Both the position numbers and the translations under genes were made by a program. The notes below the pieces were generated by a model. It was not told the DNA's origin and did not search any database. It saw only the letters and a list, made by a program, of their open reading frames with translations. 57,982 nucleotides of DNA from an uncultured Bacteroidota bacterium (GTDB lineage: Bacteria; Bacteroidota; Bacteroidia; Flavobacteriales; Flavobacteriaceae): the NCBI GenBank assembly GCA_902584445.1, contig CACHZY010000010.1:1-57982 (forward strand), given 5' to 3'. Of the stretch, positions 44,235-53,473 are shown in pieces. Numbering within the stretch: position 1 is the first letter of the stretch; every line of letters begins with the position of its first letter.

Positions 44235-46637
44235 TTAATTTCTTAGGGGCTTATTATTCATCAATAAATACTGAATTCTATCAAGCGTTTTTTGATTCCC
44301 TAATAAACTCATAAATCCTTCTCGCTCAATATCCAAAAGGTATCGCTCACTAACTATTTGAGCGCTGGTTAAATCTCCGCCACAAATTACATATGCTACT
44401 TTCTTAGCTATTTCTACATCGTATTCCGACATATAACCGCCTAAGTAAAATTCATTAATGGCCGAATAAAGTGCTCCAAGCCCACCTCTTCCTAATACCT
44501 CAATGTCTTTTCTCTCTGAAGGTGGCACATAATTTTTTGCTAATTCTAGAACTTTATCTTTTGCTTGGCCGATATTTCTTTGAACATTATAGCAAATAAA
44601 ATCCCTACTCTCCTTAAGGTAATGTAAATCATATGCTTCTGACGCAGATGTTGAAACTGCAGCAGTTGCAATACTTTTAAAATGATCTATCAACATAGGG
44701 ATCTTGACATCTCCTTCATAAAAACCATCTGAAGCTCGCAATGCTAATTCTTTGGTTCCACCACCACCGGGAAGTAGCCCCACCCCAACCTCTACAAGAC
44801 CTATGTAAGTTTCAGCAGCATAAATACCTGCGTCGCAGTGCATTGCTATTTCACATCCTCCTCCAAAAACATAGCCCTGAGCGGCTGTCACTATTGGTAT
44901 TTTTGAGGTTCTCATTCTCATGTTAACCCTTTGGAAATCATCTACCATTTTTTCAAGTGGATCAAATTGTTTTTGCATCGCCATCATTCCTATATTCATC
45001 AGATTGGCTCCAACACTAAATTGTTTAGCATTATTTCCTATAACGACTCCATTCCAATTTTCATTTTCCGCCAGCTCAATTGCCTCAGCTATAGCCCTTC
45101 CTATTCCATCTCCAATTGCATTACTTTTACTCTGGAATTCAAGACACAAAACTCCATCACCAATATCATGGACTGAACATTCAGTATTTTTTATAATTGG
45201 GGAATTCTCTCTGAAGCTGTCTAAAATGATAAAGGCATCAGACCCAGGAATTTTTTTGTAAGAATGTGAAAAAAGGTCATAATATTTCTTTTCACCGTTT
45301 TCATATTTATAAAAGCAATTCGCGCCAGAAGATTTCATCTCATTAATCCATTTAGGAAGATCTTCACCTAATTCATTAATTAATGAAATTCCATTATCAA
45401 ATCCAATTAAATCCCAGTATTCAAAAGGACCATAATCCCAAACATATCCTGCTCGCATAGCATCATCAACTTGATAGCAGGTATCAGATATTTCTGGAAT
45501 ACGCTGAGCGGAATATGATAAAATTGCTGCAAAATATTCTTTTAGAAATAAACTCTCTTTTTCATCTTTTGAAATTAGAAGCTGAAAACGTTTGTCCATC
45601 TTTTCAATACCTTTCGCTTCTTTTATCAAGGTGATTTTTGGTCGAATACTTTTACGGTATTTTAATGATTTTAAATCTAGAGCATTAATGATCGTTCTAC
45701 CATTTTCATCTTTCACTTTGGTTTTTTCGTAAAATCCTTTCCCAGTCTTATCTCCCAAAAAATTATTTTCCAAAAGAAAATTGAAAAACTTAGGGGTGGC
45801 TGTTTTAGTTAATTTTTCAAAAAAACTATCTCCTTTTACATTTTGGACAACAAAATTGGTCACTTTATCCCCGGTATCTATACCTACTAAATCTTGAAGC
45901 CTAAAAGATCCTGTTTTAGGTCTACCCAAAATCGGCCCTGTAAGCAAATCTACCTCCTCGATTGTTAGATCAAATTTTTCGGTTAATTCAAATACTTTAG
46001 CCCCAGACATAACACCAATTCTATTTGCAATAAATGCGGGAGTATCTTTACAAAGAACGGTTTGTTTACCAAGGTTGATCTCACCATAATTCATAAAAAA
46101 ATCTATAAGCTCAGTTAGTGAGTCCTTCGTTGGAATTATTTCTAACAGTCTTAAATATCTCGGTGGATTAAAAAAATGTGTCCCACAGAAATATTTTCTA
46201 AAATTTTCAGACCGACCCTCGGCTAATAGCTTAATGGGGATACTAGATGTATTTGAGCTTACAATACTTCCTGGTGATCTATATTCTTCAACCTTTTCAA
46301 ATATTTGACGTTTTATATCCAGTCTTTCAACCACTACCTCAATTATCCAATCTGCTTCTTTAATTTTATGAAAATCGTCCTCAAAGTTACCTACAGTTAT
46401 TCGACTGGAATATTTCTTATTATAAAGGGGTGCAGGCTTTGATTTTATTGCTTTATCCAGAGCATTTTTAGCAACTTGATTTCTTATTAATCTATTATTT
46501 TCTTCATCATCTGAAAGTTTACTAGGCAATATATCAAGCATGAGTACTTCTAAACCTACATTTGCTAACTGACAGGAAATCCCAGATCCCATAACTCCAG
46601 ATCCAAGGACAGCAACTTTCTTAATTCTGAATTGCAT
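44235..46637 (-). CDS. fadB: 3-hydroxyacyl-CoA dehydrogenase / enoyl-CoA hydratase fusion
   Basis: 800 residues, with the reversed layout usual in Bacteroidota and Actinobacteria-type enzymes: NAD-binding dehydrogenase first (VAVLGSGVMGSGISCQLANV, residues about 7-26), dehydrogenase C-terminal domains (about 190-425), and enoyl-CoA hydratase/isomerase last (about 495-700, GYVFGGGCEIAMHCD and GVGLLPGGGGTKELALR). It does the hydration and oxidation steps of fatty-acid beta-oxidation. fadA follows directly. EtfBA nearby can accept electrons from acyl-CoA dehydrogenases. Confidence 0.93.
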   Translation of the reverse strand: MQFRIKKVAVLGSGVMGSGISCQLANVGLEVLMLDILPSKLSDDEENNRLIRNQVAKNALDKAIKSKPAPLYNKKYSSRITVGNFEDDFHKIKEADWIIEVVVERLDIKRQIFEKVEEYRSPGSIVSSNTSSIPIKLLAEGRSENFRKYFCGTHFFNPPRYLRLLEIIPTKDSLTELIDFFMNYGEINLGKQTVLCKDTPAFIANRIGVMSGAKVFELTEKFDLTIEEVDLLTGPILGRPKTGSFRLQDLVGIDTGDKVTNFVVQNVKGDSFFEKLTKTATPKFFNFLLENNFLGDKTGKGFYEKTKVKDENGRTIINALDLKSLKYRKSIRPKITLIKEAKGIEKMDKRFQLLISKDEKESLFLKEYFAAILSYSAQRIPEISDTCYQVDDAMRAGYVWDYGPFEYWDLIGFDNGISLINELGEDLPKWINEMKSSGANCFYKYENGEKKYYDLFSHSYKKIPGSDAFIILDSFRENSPIIKNTECSVHDIGDGVLCLEFQSKSNAIGDGIGRAIAEAIELAENENWNGVVIGNNAKQFSVGANLMNIGMMAMQKQFDPLEKMVDDFQRVNMRMRTSKIPIVTAAQGYVFGGGCEIAMHCDAGIYAAETYIGLVEVGVGLLPGGGGTKELALRASDGFYEGDVKIPMLIDHFKSIATAAVSTSASEAYDLHYLKESRDFICYNVQRNIGQAKDKVLELAKNYVPPSERKDIEVLGRGGLGALYSAINEFYLGGYMSEYDVEIAKKVAYVICGGDLTSAQIVSERYLLDIEREGFMSLLGNQKTLDRIQYLLMNNKPLRN

Positions 46638-46687
46638 TATTCGTTTTTAACAAATCTATTAAAAAACTTTCAGGTTACATTTTTTTA

Positions 46688-46695
46688 TACATTTG
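46688..46695 (+). promoter_or_regulatory. -7 element before the SCP2 gene
   Basis: TACATTTG is an exact TAnnTTTG match, 20 bases before the ATG at 46716. A matching TTG at -33 is not found; only T-rich sequence is there. Probable but unproved promoter. Confidence 0.4.
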
Positions 46696-46715
46696 TTCTA
46701 ATCTAAAGATTTATT

Positions 46716-47012
46716 ATGAGCCATCAACAAGTATTCGAACAATTTAAAAAAAGAGCAGAAAACTCATCTCCTCTTGGAGGAAAACTAAAATTTTTGGTAG
46801 ACGAAAATCCTGTTTTAATTGATGGGTCTGGAGAAGAAAATATTGTTTCCATGTCTGACGAAGAATCCGATTGTACCATTGAGGTATCAACGGAGGTTTT
46901 GGAAAAATTGCGAGATGGAGAGATTAATCCAATGATGGCTGTAATGGGGGGTCAAATCAAAATCTCAGGTGATATGGGTCTGGCAATGAAAGTCCAGTCT
47001 TTAATTGGATAA
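46716..47012 (+). CDS. SCP2-like sterol/lipid-transfer domain protein
   Basis: 98 residues, a stand-alone SCP2 fold: the N-terminal VFEQFKKRAENSS helix, central beta strands, and the C-terminal MMAVMGGQIKISGDMGLAMKVQ segment typical of the family. It may hold acyl chains or acyl-CoA. It diverges from fadB and stands upstream of etfBA, so a link to fatty-acid oxidation is plausible. Confidence 0.88.
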   Translation: MSHQQVFEQFKKRAENSSPLGGKLKFLVDENPVLIDGSGEENIVSMSDEESDCTIEVSTEVLEKLRDGEINPMMAVMGGQIKISGDMGLAMKVQSLIG

Positions 47013-47072
47013 TATTTTTTTATATTTTTTTATATTTTTTTTTTTATATTTAGTTATATAAATATTAACCAA

Positions 47073-47315
47073 TTGAATCTCGAAGAAAAAAAAATTATTG
47101 CCCAAGTAAACAAATCAAAACTTGTTTATGCATTTTCCCTAATTGATAACATCGTAAATTCAAAAGATCCTAAAAAAATCAAAAATGATCTTCACAAGGT
47201 TTGGAAAATTTCTGGATTTAAGAGCAAGAAAGGGTTTGAAGATTTATTCAAATTGCGTAAAGGGATTTCCCTGTATGATTATTGTAAGAAATTGAATCCA
47301 AATTGTGATTGTTAA
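47073..47315 (+). CDS. small protein of unknown function
   Basis: 80 residues, mostly helical and lysine-rich, ending in LNPNCDC. The frame opens at TTG 47073 with no ATG in the first half; expression is not certain. No domain is recognised. A low-complexity block of repeated TATTTTTTTA units (about 47010-47052) lies directly before it, after the SCP2 stop. Confidence 0.45.
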   Translation: MNLEEKKIIAQVNKSKLVYAFSLIDNIVNSKDPKKIKNDLHKVWKISGFKSKKGFEDLFKLRKGISLYDYCKKLNPNCDC

Positions 47316-47435
47316 ATTAAGGTATAAAGTTCTCAACTGGGAATTTAATGTATTAAGCGGTCAAAATAACACTCTTAATATTTGATCTAGTAATTTTTTT
47401 ATAAATTTTTTTTTGCTGACATTTTATAATAAAAC

Positions 47436-47451
47436 CACATAGCACTATGTG
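47436..47451. promoter_or_regulatory. inverted repeat upstream of etfBA
   Basis: CACATAG and CTATGTG form a perfect seven-base inverted repeat with two bases between. It lies 100 bases before the etfB ATG in a 235-base gap that holds no gene. It looks more like an operator for a dimeric regulator than a terminator because no T run follows. Confidence 0.35.
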
Positions 47452-47550
47452 AAAATAAAATTAAGTCTAATGCAAGGATTGGCATAAATAGAATATCTTT
47501 ATATAAACTAAGCGTTATCAAATTAACTTGACAATAAATACGTTAAAATC

Positions 47551-48297
47551 ATGAGGATTTTAGTATGTATAAGTAATGTTCCAGACACTACTTCAAAAAT
47601 AAATTTTGTAGATGAGAACACCTTATTTGACACTAATGGGGTTCAATTTATAATTAATCCAAATGATGAATTTGGACTTACCAGAGCGATATGGATGAAA
47701 CAACAACAGAGTGCTGAGGTAACAGTTGTTACCGTTGGTGATAACTCCTGTGAGTCGACTTTAAGGAAATGTCTTGCCATAGGCGCTGATAATGCAATTC
47801 GAATCGATCTAAAGCCAACTGATGGATTTCAAGTTGCAAAACAATTGGCAAAAATCTGTCAAGAAACTAATTATGATATCATCATTGCAGGTAGAGAATC
47901 AATCGACTATAATGGGGCTATGGTTCCTGGAATGCTAGCTGCTTTATTGGACTATAATTTTGTAACAAATTGTGTTGCTTTAGATGTTGAAGCGGAAAAT
48001 GCTCATGCCTCAAGGGAAATAGATGGTGGAATTGAAATAATCTCATGTCAACTCCCCATAATTATTGGAGCTCAAAAAGGCTTAGTCGAGGAAAAGGATT
48101 TAATCATTCCAAATATGCGAGGGATAATGCAAGCACGGCAAAAACCTCTTAAGGTGATCGAACCTACTGAAGATGAAGTAAAATCTTCAATTCTAAAGTT
48201 TGAAAAACCTATTCCAAAAGGAGAGGTTAAATTAGTTCCCGCTGATGATATCGACCAATTAATAGACTTATTACACAACGAGGCAAATGTTATTTAA
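47551..48297 (+). CDS. etfB: electron transfer flavoprotein beta subunit
   Basis: 248 residues of the ETF beta family. The N-terminus MRILVCISNVPDTTSKINF, the INPNDEFGLTRAI segment (AMP-binding side), DIIIAGRESIDYNGAMVPGM and the region VEEKDLIIPNMRGIMQARQKP (split: PNMRGIMQARQKPLKV) are characteristic. It forms a heterodimer with EtfA and carries electrons from acyl-CoA dehydrogenases to the quinone pool. etfA follows after 12 bases. Confidence 0.96.
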   Translation: MRILVCISNVPDTTSKINFVDENTLFDTNGVQFIINPNDEFGLTRAIWMKQQQSAEVTVVTVGDNSCESTLRKCLAIGADNAIRIDLKPTDGFQVAKQLAKICQETNYDIIIAGRESIDYNGAMVPGMLAALLDYNFVTNCVALDVEAENAHASREIDGGIEIISCQLPIIIGAQKGLVEEKDLIIPNMRGIMQARQKPLKVIEPTEDEVKSSILKFEKPIPKGEVKLVPADDIDQLIDLLHNEANVI

Positions 48298-48309
48298 AAA
48301 AATACCACT

Positions 48310-49266
48310 ATGTCAGTAATAATATATGCCGAGTCTGAAAACGGGAAAATCAAAAAATCTGCTTTTGAACTTGCCTCTTATGGCTATGAAATTGCAAGTG
48401 AAATGAATGTTCCATTGATTGCAGTAACATTTAACCAAGAGGAAGTAGAGTCACTTGGAACTTATGGAATAGAAAAAGTGATCAAATTCAAAGGGCCGTC
48501 AATTTCAAATTTTACTGCTTTACAATACGCTGAAAATATAACATCAATAGCAAAAGAAAATGAGGCCAAGATTATTATTTTAAGTTCTAGCGCAAATGCT
48601 AAATATTTGGCGCCTAAATTATCAATTAATTTGTCTGCAGGTTACGCATCTAATGTTATTTCACTCCCAGAGAAACTTCAACCCCTTAGGGTGAAAAGAT
48701 CATGTTTTACCAATAAGGCATTTAATATTTGTTCTCTGAGCAATGAGGTTAATATTGTCGGACTGTCTAATAACTCATATGTAATTAAAGAAAATCCAAA
48801 ATCCATTGAGATAATTGAAAAAAATTCAAGCTTTACCGAAACAACACTAAAAGTAGAAAAATTAGAAAAATCATCAGGTAAAGTAACTATTGCAGATGCC
48901 GATATTGTTGTTTCAGGGGGAAGAGGGTTAAAGGGCCCTGAAAATTGGCACCTTATAGAAGATTTAGCAGATACTCTTGGGGGTGCTACAGCATGTTCAA
49001 AACCTGTTTCTGATATGGGTTGGAGACCTCATAGTGAACACGTTGGACAAACAGGAAAGCCAGTTGCCTCTAACCTGTATATTGCCATTGGTGTGTCTGG
49101 TGCAATTCAGCACCTAGCAGGTGTTAATTCATCAAAAGTTAAGGTTGTAATTAATAATGATCCTGAGGCCCCATTCTTTAAAGCCGCAGATTATGGAATA
49201 GTTGGTGATGCATTTGAAGTAATTCCTCAACTAACAAAAAAACTTAAAGAGTTTAAAAGTAAATAA
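48310..49266 (+). CDS. etfA: electron transfer flavoprotein alpha subunit
   Basis: 318 residues. The FAD-binding C-terminal half is clear: DIVVSGGRGLKGPENWHLIE, then DMGWRPHSEHVGQTGKPVASN (split: HSEHVGQTGKPVA), YIAIGVSGAIQHLAG and INNDPEAPFFKAADYGIVGD, each diagnostic. The N-terminal half is the ETF domain shared with beta. It binds the FAD that shuttles electrons from beta-oxidation. It follows etfB in one operon and converges on the GH16 gene with 11 bases between. Confidence 0.97.
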   Translation: MSVIIYAESENGKIKKSAFELASYGYEIASEMNVPLIAVTFNQEEVESLGTYGIEKVIKFKGPSISNFTALQYAENITSIAKENEAKIIILSSSANAKYLAPKLSINLSAGYASNVISLPEKLQPLRVKRSCFTNKAFNICSLSNEVNIVGLSNNSYVIKENPKSIEIIEKNSSFTETTLKVEKLEKSSGKVTIADADIVVSGGRGLKGPENWHLIEDLADTLGGATACSKPVSDMGWRPHSEHVGQTGKPVASNLYIAIGVSGAIQHLAGVNSSKVKVVINNDPEAPFFKAADYGIVGDAFEVIPQLTKKLKEFKSK

Positions 49267-49277
49267 ACATTAATTTT

Positions 49278-50423
49278 TTATTGATAAACTCTAACATAAT
49301 CAATTTCCATTTGACCTTTGTTAAAATTTTGTGGTATATCTCCCCCTAAATTACCACCCATTGCAAGATTTAGTAGTATATAATGAGGATTATCAAAAGG
49401 AGCTCTATTACTATTGGAAAGACTAATAAGATGTTTGTCATCAATTAATATCTTTAATGAACTTGCATCCCAAATAAGTGAGTAAAGATGAAAGTTTTCA
49501 GTTAAACTTGATATGTTCAAATTAGATATATTTTTTTGTTCACCATAATTAGAGTATTCATTTGTTTGAGAATCAGTCCAATGAAATGTACCATAAGCTA
49601 TTGATTTATTCCATCCATTTTGCTCAATCAAATCTATTTCTCCACATTTAGGCCATCCAACACTTCCAAAGCTGTCACCGTGGAAATTTCCAATCTCATT
49701 TATATTTGTTCCTAAAGTCCATATGGCAGGCCATGTCCCTCCCTCAGACGGAAGTTTTGCTCGAACATCGACTCGACCATATTGGAATTCAAATTTTGAA
49801 TTTAATCTTGAGGACGTGTATGATTTTCTGTTTCCATTAAATGTAAAATCTTCTCTTAAAGCAATAATCTTTAGAGTTCCATTACTAACATTTGAGTTTT
49901 CTTTTCTAGTGGTATAGTGTTGTTTCTCATTATTAGCCCAATTATTTCCATCAATTGGGATATATTGTAAATGCCATTTAGATTCTGACGGAGATCCCTG
50001 ATAATTAAACTCATCATTCCAAATTAAGGAATATCCAACATACTGAGTTACCTCCTCAGAACTGTCAATCCAGTTATCACTTTGATTGCTATTGTTTCCA
50101 TTAGCGTTTTTAATTTCTACATCGATTGTTTGATATGAATATGACTCTTCATTACTGTCAAAAAATGCCCAAACACCAATTGTATAATTACCTTTATTGT
50201 TATAGATATATTCAATCTCGCCATTTGAGTTATTATAAACAGCATTTTCCTCAAAAGAAAATCTATAGTTGATAGTACCCTCAGCGGAAGCAGATAATAA
50301 AACAGCGCCATTTTCACCAATCGTTAAACTAACTGAGAGATCTGATTTATCTGATTTACTACAACTTAAAAAAAATAATAAAGTGACTACTAAAAAAATA
50401 TTTAAAATTAGAGGTTTGATAAT
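49278..50423 (-). CDS. GH16 beta-glucanase lipoprotein without a canonical start codon
   Basis: The frame is open over 381 codons and encodes a lipoprotein leader ending FFLSCS, a PKD-like domain (about 25-125), then a full GH16 domain (about 135-381). GH16 marks are WPAIWTLGTN, the catalytic GEIDLIEQNGW (two glutamates at 49638-49640 and 49623-49625) and MEIDYVRVYQ at the end. No ATG, GTG or TTG lies in frame before the active site. An ATG at 50448-50450 in this frame meets TAG at its third codon (50442-50444). Either ATT 50421-50423 is used as start (M-I-K-P-L-I-L leader) or the gene has lost its start by a point mutation. Related to the next gene; likely beta-1,3-glucanase. I favour a recent loss, but the intact body leaves it open. 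Confidence 0.6.
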   Translation of the reverse strand: MIKPLILNIFLVVTLLFFLSCSKSDKSDLSVSLTIGENGAVLLSASAEGTINYRFSFEENAVYNNSNGEIEYIYNNKGNYTIGVWAFFDSNEESYSYQTIDVEIKNANGNNSNQSDNWIDSSEEVTQYVGYSLIWNDEFNYQGSPSESKWHLQYIPIDGNNWANNEKQHYTTRKENSNVSNGTLKIIALREDFTFNGNRKSYTSSRLNSKFEFQYGRVDVRAKLPSEGGTWPAIWTLGTNINEIGNFHGDSFGSVGWPKCGEIDLIEQNGWNKSIAYGTFHWTDSQTNEYSNYGEQKNISNLNISSLTENFHLYSLIWDASSLKILIDDKHLISLSNSNRAPFDNPHYILLNLAMGGNLGGDIPQNFNKGQMEIDYVRVYQ

Positions 50424-50522
50424 TGATAATTTATTTAAATACTAAAACATTAAAATTTATAATTACTTAAAAATAATTTTAGAAACCTAATTTAGCCAAA
50501 GATTACAAAAATTGATGAATAA

Positions 50523-51320
50523 TTATTTCTTCTGATATAACCTTACATAGTCAACTTCCATAATACCCCGATCGAAATCTTCACCAACTTCTCCGCCTAA
50601 GCTTCCCCCTACAGCAACATTCAAGATTATATACTGATCATTTTTAAAAGGCCAGTTTTCAGGTGTTTTGTCTTCTGGTGCATAGGAAAAATATTTTTTA
50701 TTATCAACGTAAAAATCAATTTTAGATTCAGTCCACTCTATCGAATAGATGTGAAAGTTAGATGTTACATCTGTAACTTCTACACCTTTAACAATGGTAT
50801 CATCACCATGACTTGAAGGAACATGAATTGCACATTGAATCATAGTGAAATTTTCAAAAAGCTGCTCCATTATATCAATTTCTCCACAAGCAGGCCACCC
50901 AACAGTTTCAAGGCTTGATCCTAGAGTCCATATTGCTGGCCATGTTCCTTTTTCACGTGGAAGCTTGGCTCTTACATCTAATTTTCCATAGGTAAAACTT
51001 TTCTTAGAATTCAGACGAGCTGAGGTAAATTCAAGTTCAGTACCGGAGTTTATAAACTTTTCTTTTTTTGCAATTATTTTTAAAGTGCCATCACTAATGT
51101 AAGCATTATCAGGTCTGTCAGTATAGTGTTGTAATTCATTATTATACCATCGTCCATTGTTGGGGGCTTTAGTCTCTAAAAACCACTTTTTTTTGTCAAT
51201 TAATAATTGATCTTGATCAAATTCATCACTCCAAACTATCTCATATTTTTTTTCAGTATTATCACATGAAATGAGACACATATTGCAGAATGTGAATAGG
51301 TAAATTATTTGAAATTTCAT
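50523..51320 (-). CDS. GH16 beta-glucanase (laminarinase-type) lipoprotein
   Basis: 265 residues. Lipoprotein leader with the modified cysteine C19 (CLISCD). The catalytic signature is GEIDIMEQ at 146-153, nucleophile E147 and acid/base E152, preceded by WPAIWTLGSS and followed by the family end EVDYVRLYQKK. It has only the catalytic domain. The EIDIME form is common in beta-1,3-glucanases such as laminarinases. It lies after the terminator of the susCD-SGBP operon, 203 bases from the GH16 gene downstream, and may have its own promoter. Confidence 0.93.
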   Translation of the reverse strand: MKFQIIYLFTFCNMCLISCDNTEKKYEIVWSDEFDQDQLLIDKKKWFLETKAPNNGRWYNNELQHYTDRPDNAYISDGTLKIIAKKEKFINSGTELEFTSARLNSKKSFTYGKLDVRAKLPREKGTWPAIWTLGSSLETVGWPACGEIDIMEQLFENFTMIQCAIHVPSSHGDDTIVKGVEVTDVTSNFHIYSIEWTESKIDFYVDNKKYFSYAPEDKTPENWPFKNDQYIILNVAVGGSLGGEVGEDFDRGIMEVDYVRLYQKK

Positions 51321-51388
51321 AAAAAAAGTTTTAATCTGTTTAATTATTTTTAAACAGGATTTGGATTATAAAATTGGTTGATTACTAT

Positions 51389-51421
51389 AAAAAGCAGCCT
51401 AAAAATTTTAGGCTGCTTTTT
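51389..51421 (-). terminator. strong rho-independent terminator after the susCD operon
   Basis: AAAAAGCAGCCTAAAA and its complement TTTTAGGCTGCTTTTT form a 16-base-pair palindrome, the middle GCAGCC/GGCTGC being the stable part, with a T run. It lies 11 bases beyond the stop of the glycan-binding lipoprotein gene. Confidence 0.85.
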
Positions 51422-51431
51422 AAAATGTTAG

Positions 51432-53447
51432 TTATTCGTATGATGTTATTACAAAATCAGTAATAGTTACTGAGGCATCCTGAGTCACTAGATACATTAG
51501 GGCTGAACTAAATGTATTCGCAGCTTCTTGAGCGGGAATATCAACAGTATATTCTTTTGCTTCGGTACCACTTATTGTAATATTTGATGTTGAAAAACTC
51601 GGTTCAGTATCAGGGTGGGGCTTAAATTCAAATTTGAAATTGATTGAAACATCTACACCTGCTGTTGATCCAGTAAACTTAATTTTTCCACCTTTTGAAA
51701 ATGATAGTGGATAAATACCAGCATTTTCATTTGCAAAACCTGCCCATGCTTCAGTCCCAGTCGGAAAAGTGTAAACATTATCGATAACCGTGGCTCCACC
51801 AAAAGATCCTGTATAGGCTGCTGAATAATTTGTCCCTGATGGCGCATCGAACTCCCTTACAACAAAATTAGTTAAGGTCACATTATTGTCCTGAGTTACA
51901 AGATATAGAAGCAGTGAACTAAAAGTTTTTTCAGTCCCTTGTGAAGGAATATCAACAGTATATTCTTTAGCTTCAGTACCACTAATTGTAACATTTGAGG
52001 TGGTGTAACTTGGCTCTGTATCAGGATGAGGTTTAAATTCTAATTTAAAATTGATGTCTACATCAGTTCCTGCAGTTTGGCCAGTGAACGTTATTTTTCC
52101 ACCATGAGGGAAAGAGAGTGGATAAATCGCAGCATTTTCATTTGCAAAACCTGCCCATGCTTCAGTCCCTGTAGGAAAATTATATACATTATTGACAACC
52201 GTTGCACCTCCAAAAGAACCAGTAAATTGTGCTGAATTATCGTCTCCAGATCCAGATCCACCTCCATAGAAATAGATATTATCAAAATAGACTGTTCCGT
52301 TTCCTTCAACTTTAAATTGGAATACGTTTGTTAAATCAACAACATCTGAAAAATGACTCAAATCAATATTTACACTGTTCCATTGACCTAAATTAGTTAA
52401 GTCTAATTCAAATGCTTTTTCCTCAGCTGCCCCGTCACCATTAGCATCAGGACTTATAAGAAAGAATTTTAATGTGGAAGCATCTCCAGTGAAATAATCC
52501 AAATGAAATTTGGTTTTATTTGATAAGTTTAGGTTTGGAACTTCTGTACCCTGATAGTTTAAAGTCCCATACTTCAATACTGTATTATTTGCAATAGTCT
52601 CAGTAGAAACAGCAGTAGATTGACCCCAATTCGGATTTAAATTGATTCCATCTATTGAAGTATAAGAATCACTAAATATTGACATTACCTCACCCGCTGA
52701 GTAAGTTGGAGAAGTAGGAGAATCAGTGGGAGCTGACGGTATAACAACTTCTTTGGGAGTTGAAAAGTCGAAATTGTCTACATAATAAGAAGTTGCAGAC
52801 TCATTTGTTTTTCCATACCCCAAGATCATAGTAACTGTATTATAAATTCCTGATCTTTCACCTGATTTTTCTGGGATATTAAAAACAACTTTTTCCCATC
52901 CAGTTCCTTGTGTTACTGCAAAAAGATCTCCTGTTAATTTTTTTCCATCAGTGCCATTTGTCAATTCATCTTCTAATTTGAGTAGAACGTTATGTCCTGG
53001 ACCAGGGGAATAAAAGTCAAATGAAATTGCCTCTTTCCCAGATGGAAAGTTAATTTTTTCTTTTAACATAAAATAAAAGCCAGCCCAAGATTGAACTCCA
53101 ACTGGTTCACTAACATGAACGACTCTTTCCGAATTATTTCCATCTCCCTTAGAAGGGTTATCAGCATATGCCACAGATATATTAGTATCACCGACTCCAC
53201 CAAAATAACTCCAATTTCCTGGTTGAGTTCTGTCTTCTGGCTGCCAATTCTCTGTTTTGAAGCTCGGACCTGTCTCCTCAAAAGTGATCATCACCGCATT
53301 TAGATCTGGGTCCGCTTCAACAAAAACATCTTCTTCGGGTTCCTCAATAACAATTGATCCTTGATTATCATTATCATTGTCTTTTGAACAAGATATGATT
53401 GAAAAAATAAAAGTAAGTGAAAAAATTAATAATAAATTGTGTCTCAT
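51432..53447 (-). CDS. surface glycan-binding lipoprotein with duplicated C-terminal domain
   Basis: 671 residues. Lipoprotein leader with the cysteine C20 (SIISCSKDND), so surface-exposed. Residues about 45-230 and 255-395 look like two jelly-roll carbohydrate-binding domains (aromatic-rich, FYFMLKEK, YYVDNFDF, VYFDNIYFYGG). Two near-identical domains follow at 407-532 and 544-671, sharing FPTGTEAWAGFANENA and FKPHPDTEPS. Position directly after susD is the usual place for a surface glycan-binding protein (SusE/F-like). With GH16 neighbours the ligand is probably laminarin. A terminator follows. Confidence 0.8.
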   Translation of the reverse strand: MRHNLLLIFSLTFIFSIISCSKDNDNDNQGSIVIEEPEEDVFVEADPDLNAVMITFEETGPSFKTENWQPEDRTQPGNWSYFGGVGDTNISVAYADNPSKGDGNNSERVVHVSEPVGVQSWAGFYFMLKEKINFPSGKEAISFDFYSPGPGHNVLLKLEDELTNGTDGKKLTGDLFAVTQGTGWEKVVFNIPEKSGERSGIYNTVTMILGYGKTNESATSYYVDNFDFSTPKEVVIPSAPTDSPTSPTYSAGEVMSIFSDSYTSIDGINLNPNWGQSTAVSTETIANNTVLKYGTLNYQGTEVPNLNLSNKTKFHLDYFTGDASTLKFFLISPDANGDGAAEEKAFELDLTNLGQWNSVNIDLSHFSDVVDLTNVFQFKVEGNGTVYFDNIYFYGGGSGSGDDNSAQFTGSFGGATVVNNVYNFPTGTEAWAGFANENAAIYPLSFPHGGKITFTGQTAGTDVDINFKLEFKPHPDTEPSYTTSNVTISGTEAKEYTVDIPSQGTEKTFSSLLLYLVTQDNNVTLTNFVVREFDAPSGTNYSAAYTGSFGGATVIDNVYTFPTGTEAWAGFANENAGIYPLSFSKGGKIKFTGSTAGVDVSINFKFEFKPHPDTEPSFSTSNITISGTEAKEYTVDIPAQEAANTFSSALMYLVTQDASVTITDFVITSYE
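51435..51818 (-). repeat. second copy of the duplicated domain in the glycan-binding protein
   Basis: Encodes residues 544-671. It shares FPTGTEAWAGFANENAGI, FEFKPHPDTEPSFSTSN and SGTEAKEYTVDIPAQ with the copy at 51852-52229, which indicates a recent tandem duplication inside the gene. Confidence 0.85.
51852..52229 (-). repeat. first copy of the duplicated domain in the glycan-binding protein
   Basis: Encodes residues 407-532. Same domain as 51435-51818, separated from it by an 11-residue linker. The preceding linker is glycine/serine-rich (GGGSGSGDD). Confidence 0.85.
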
Positions 53448-53473
53448 TGTGTTTAATTTAATTGAATAGATTA

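Noticed and set aside
47010-47052. Repeated TATTTTTTTA units as a terminator or repeat element
   Set aside because: It is low-complexity AT sequence without a GC stem; I mention it only as context for the small ORF after it.
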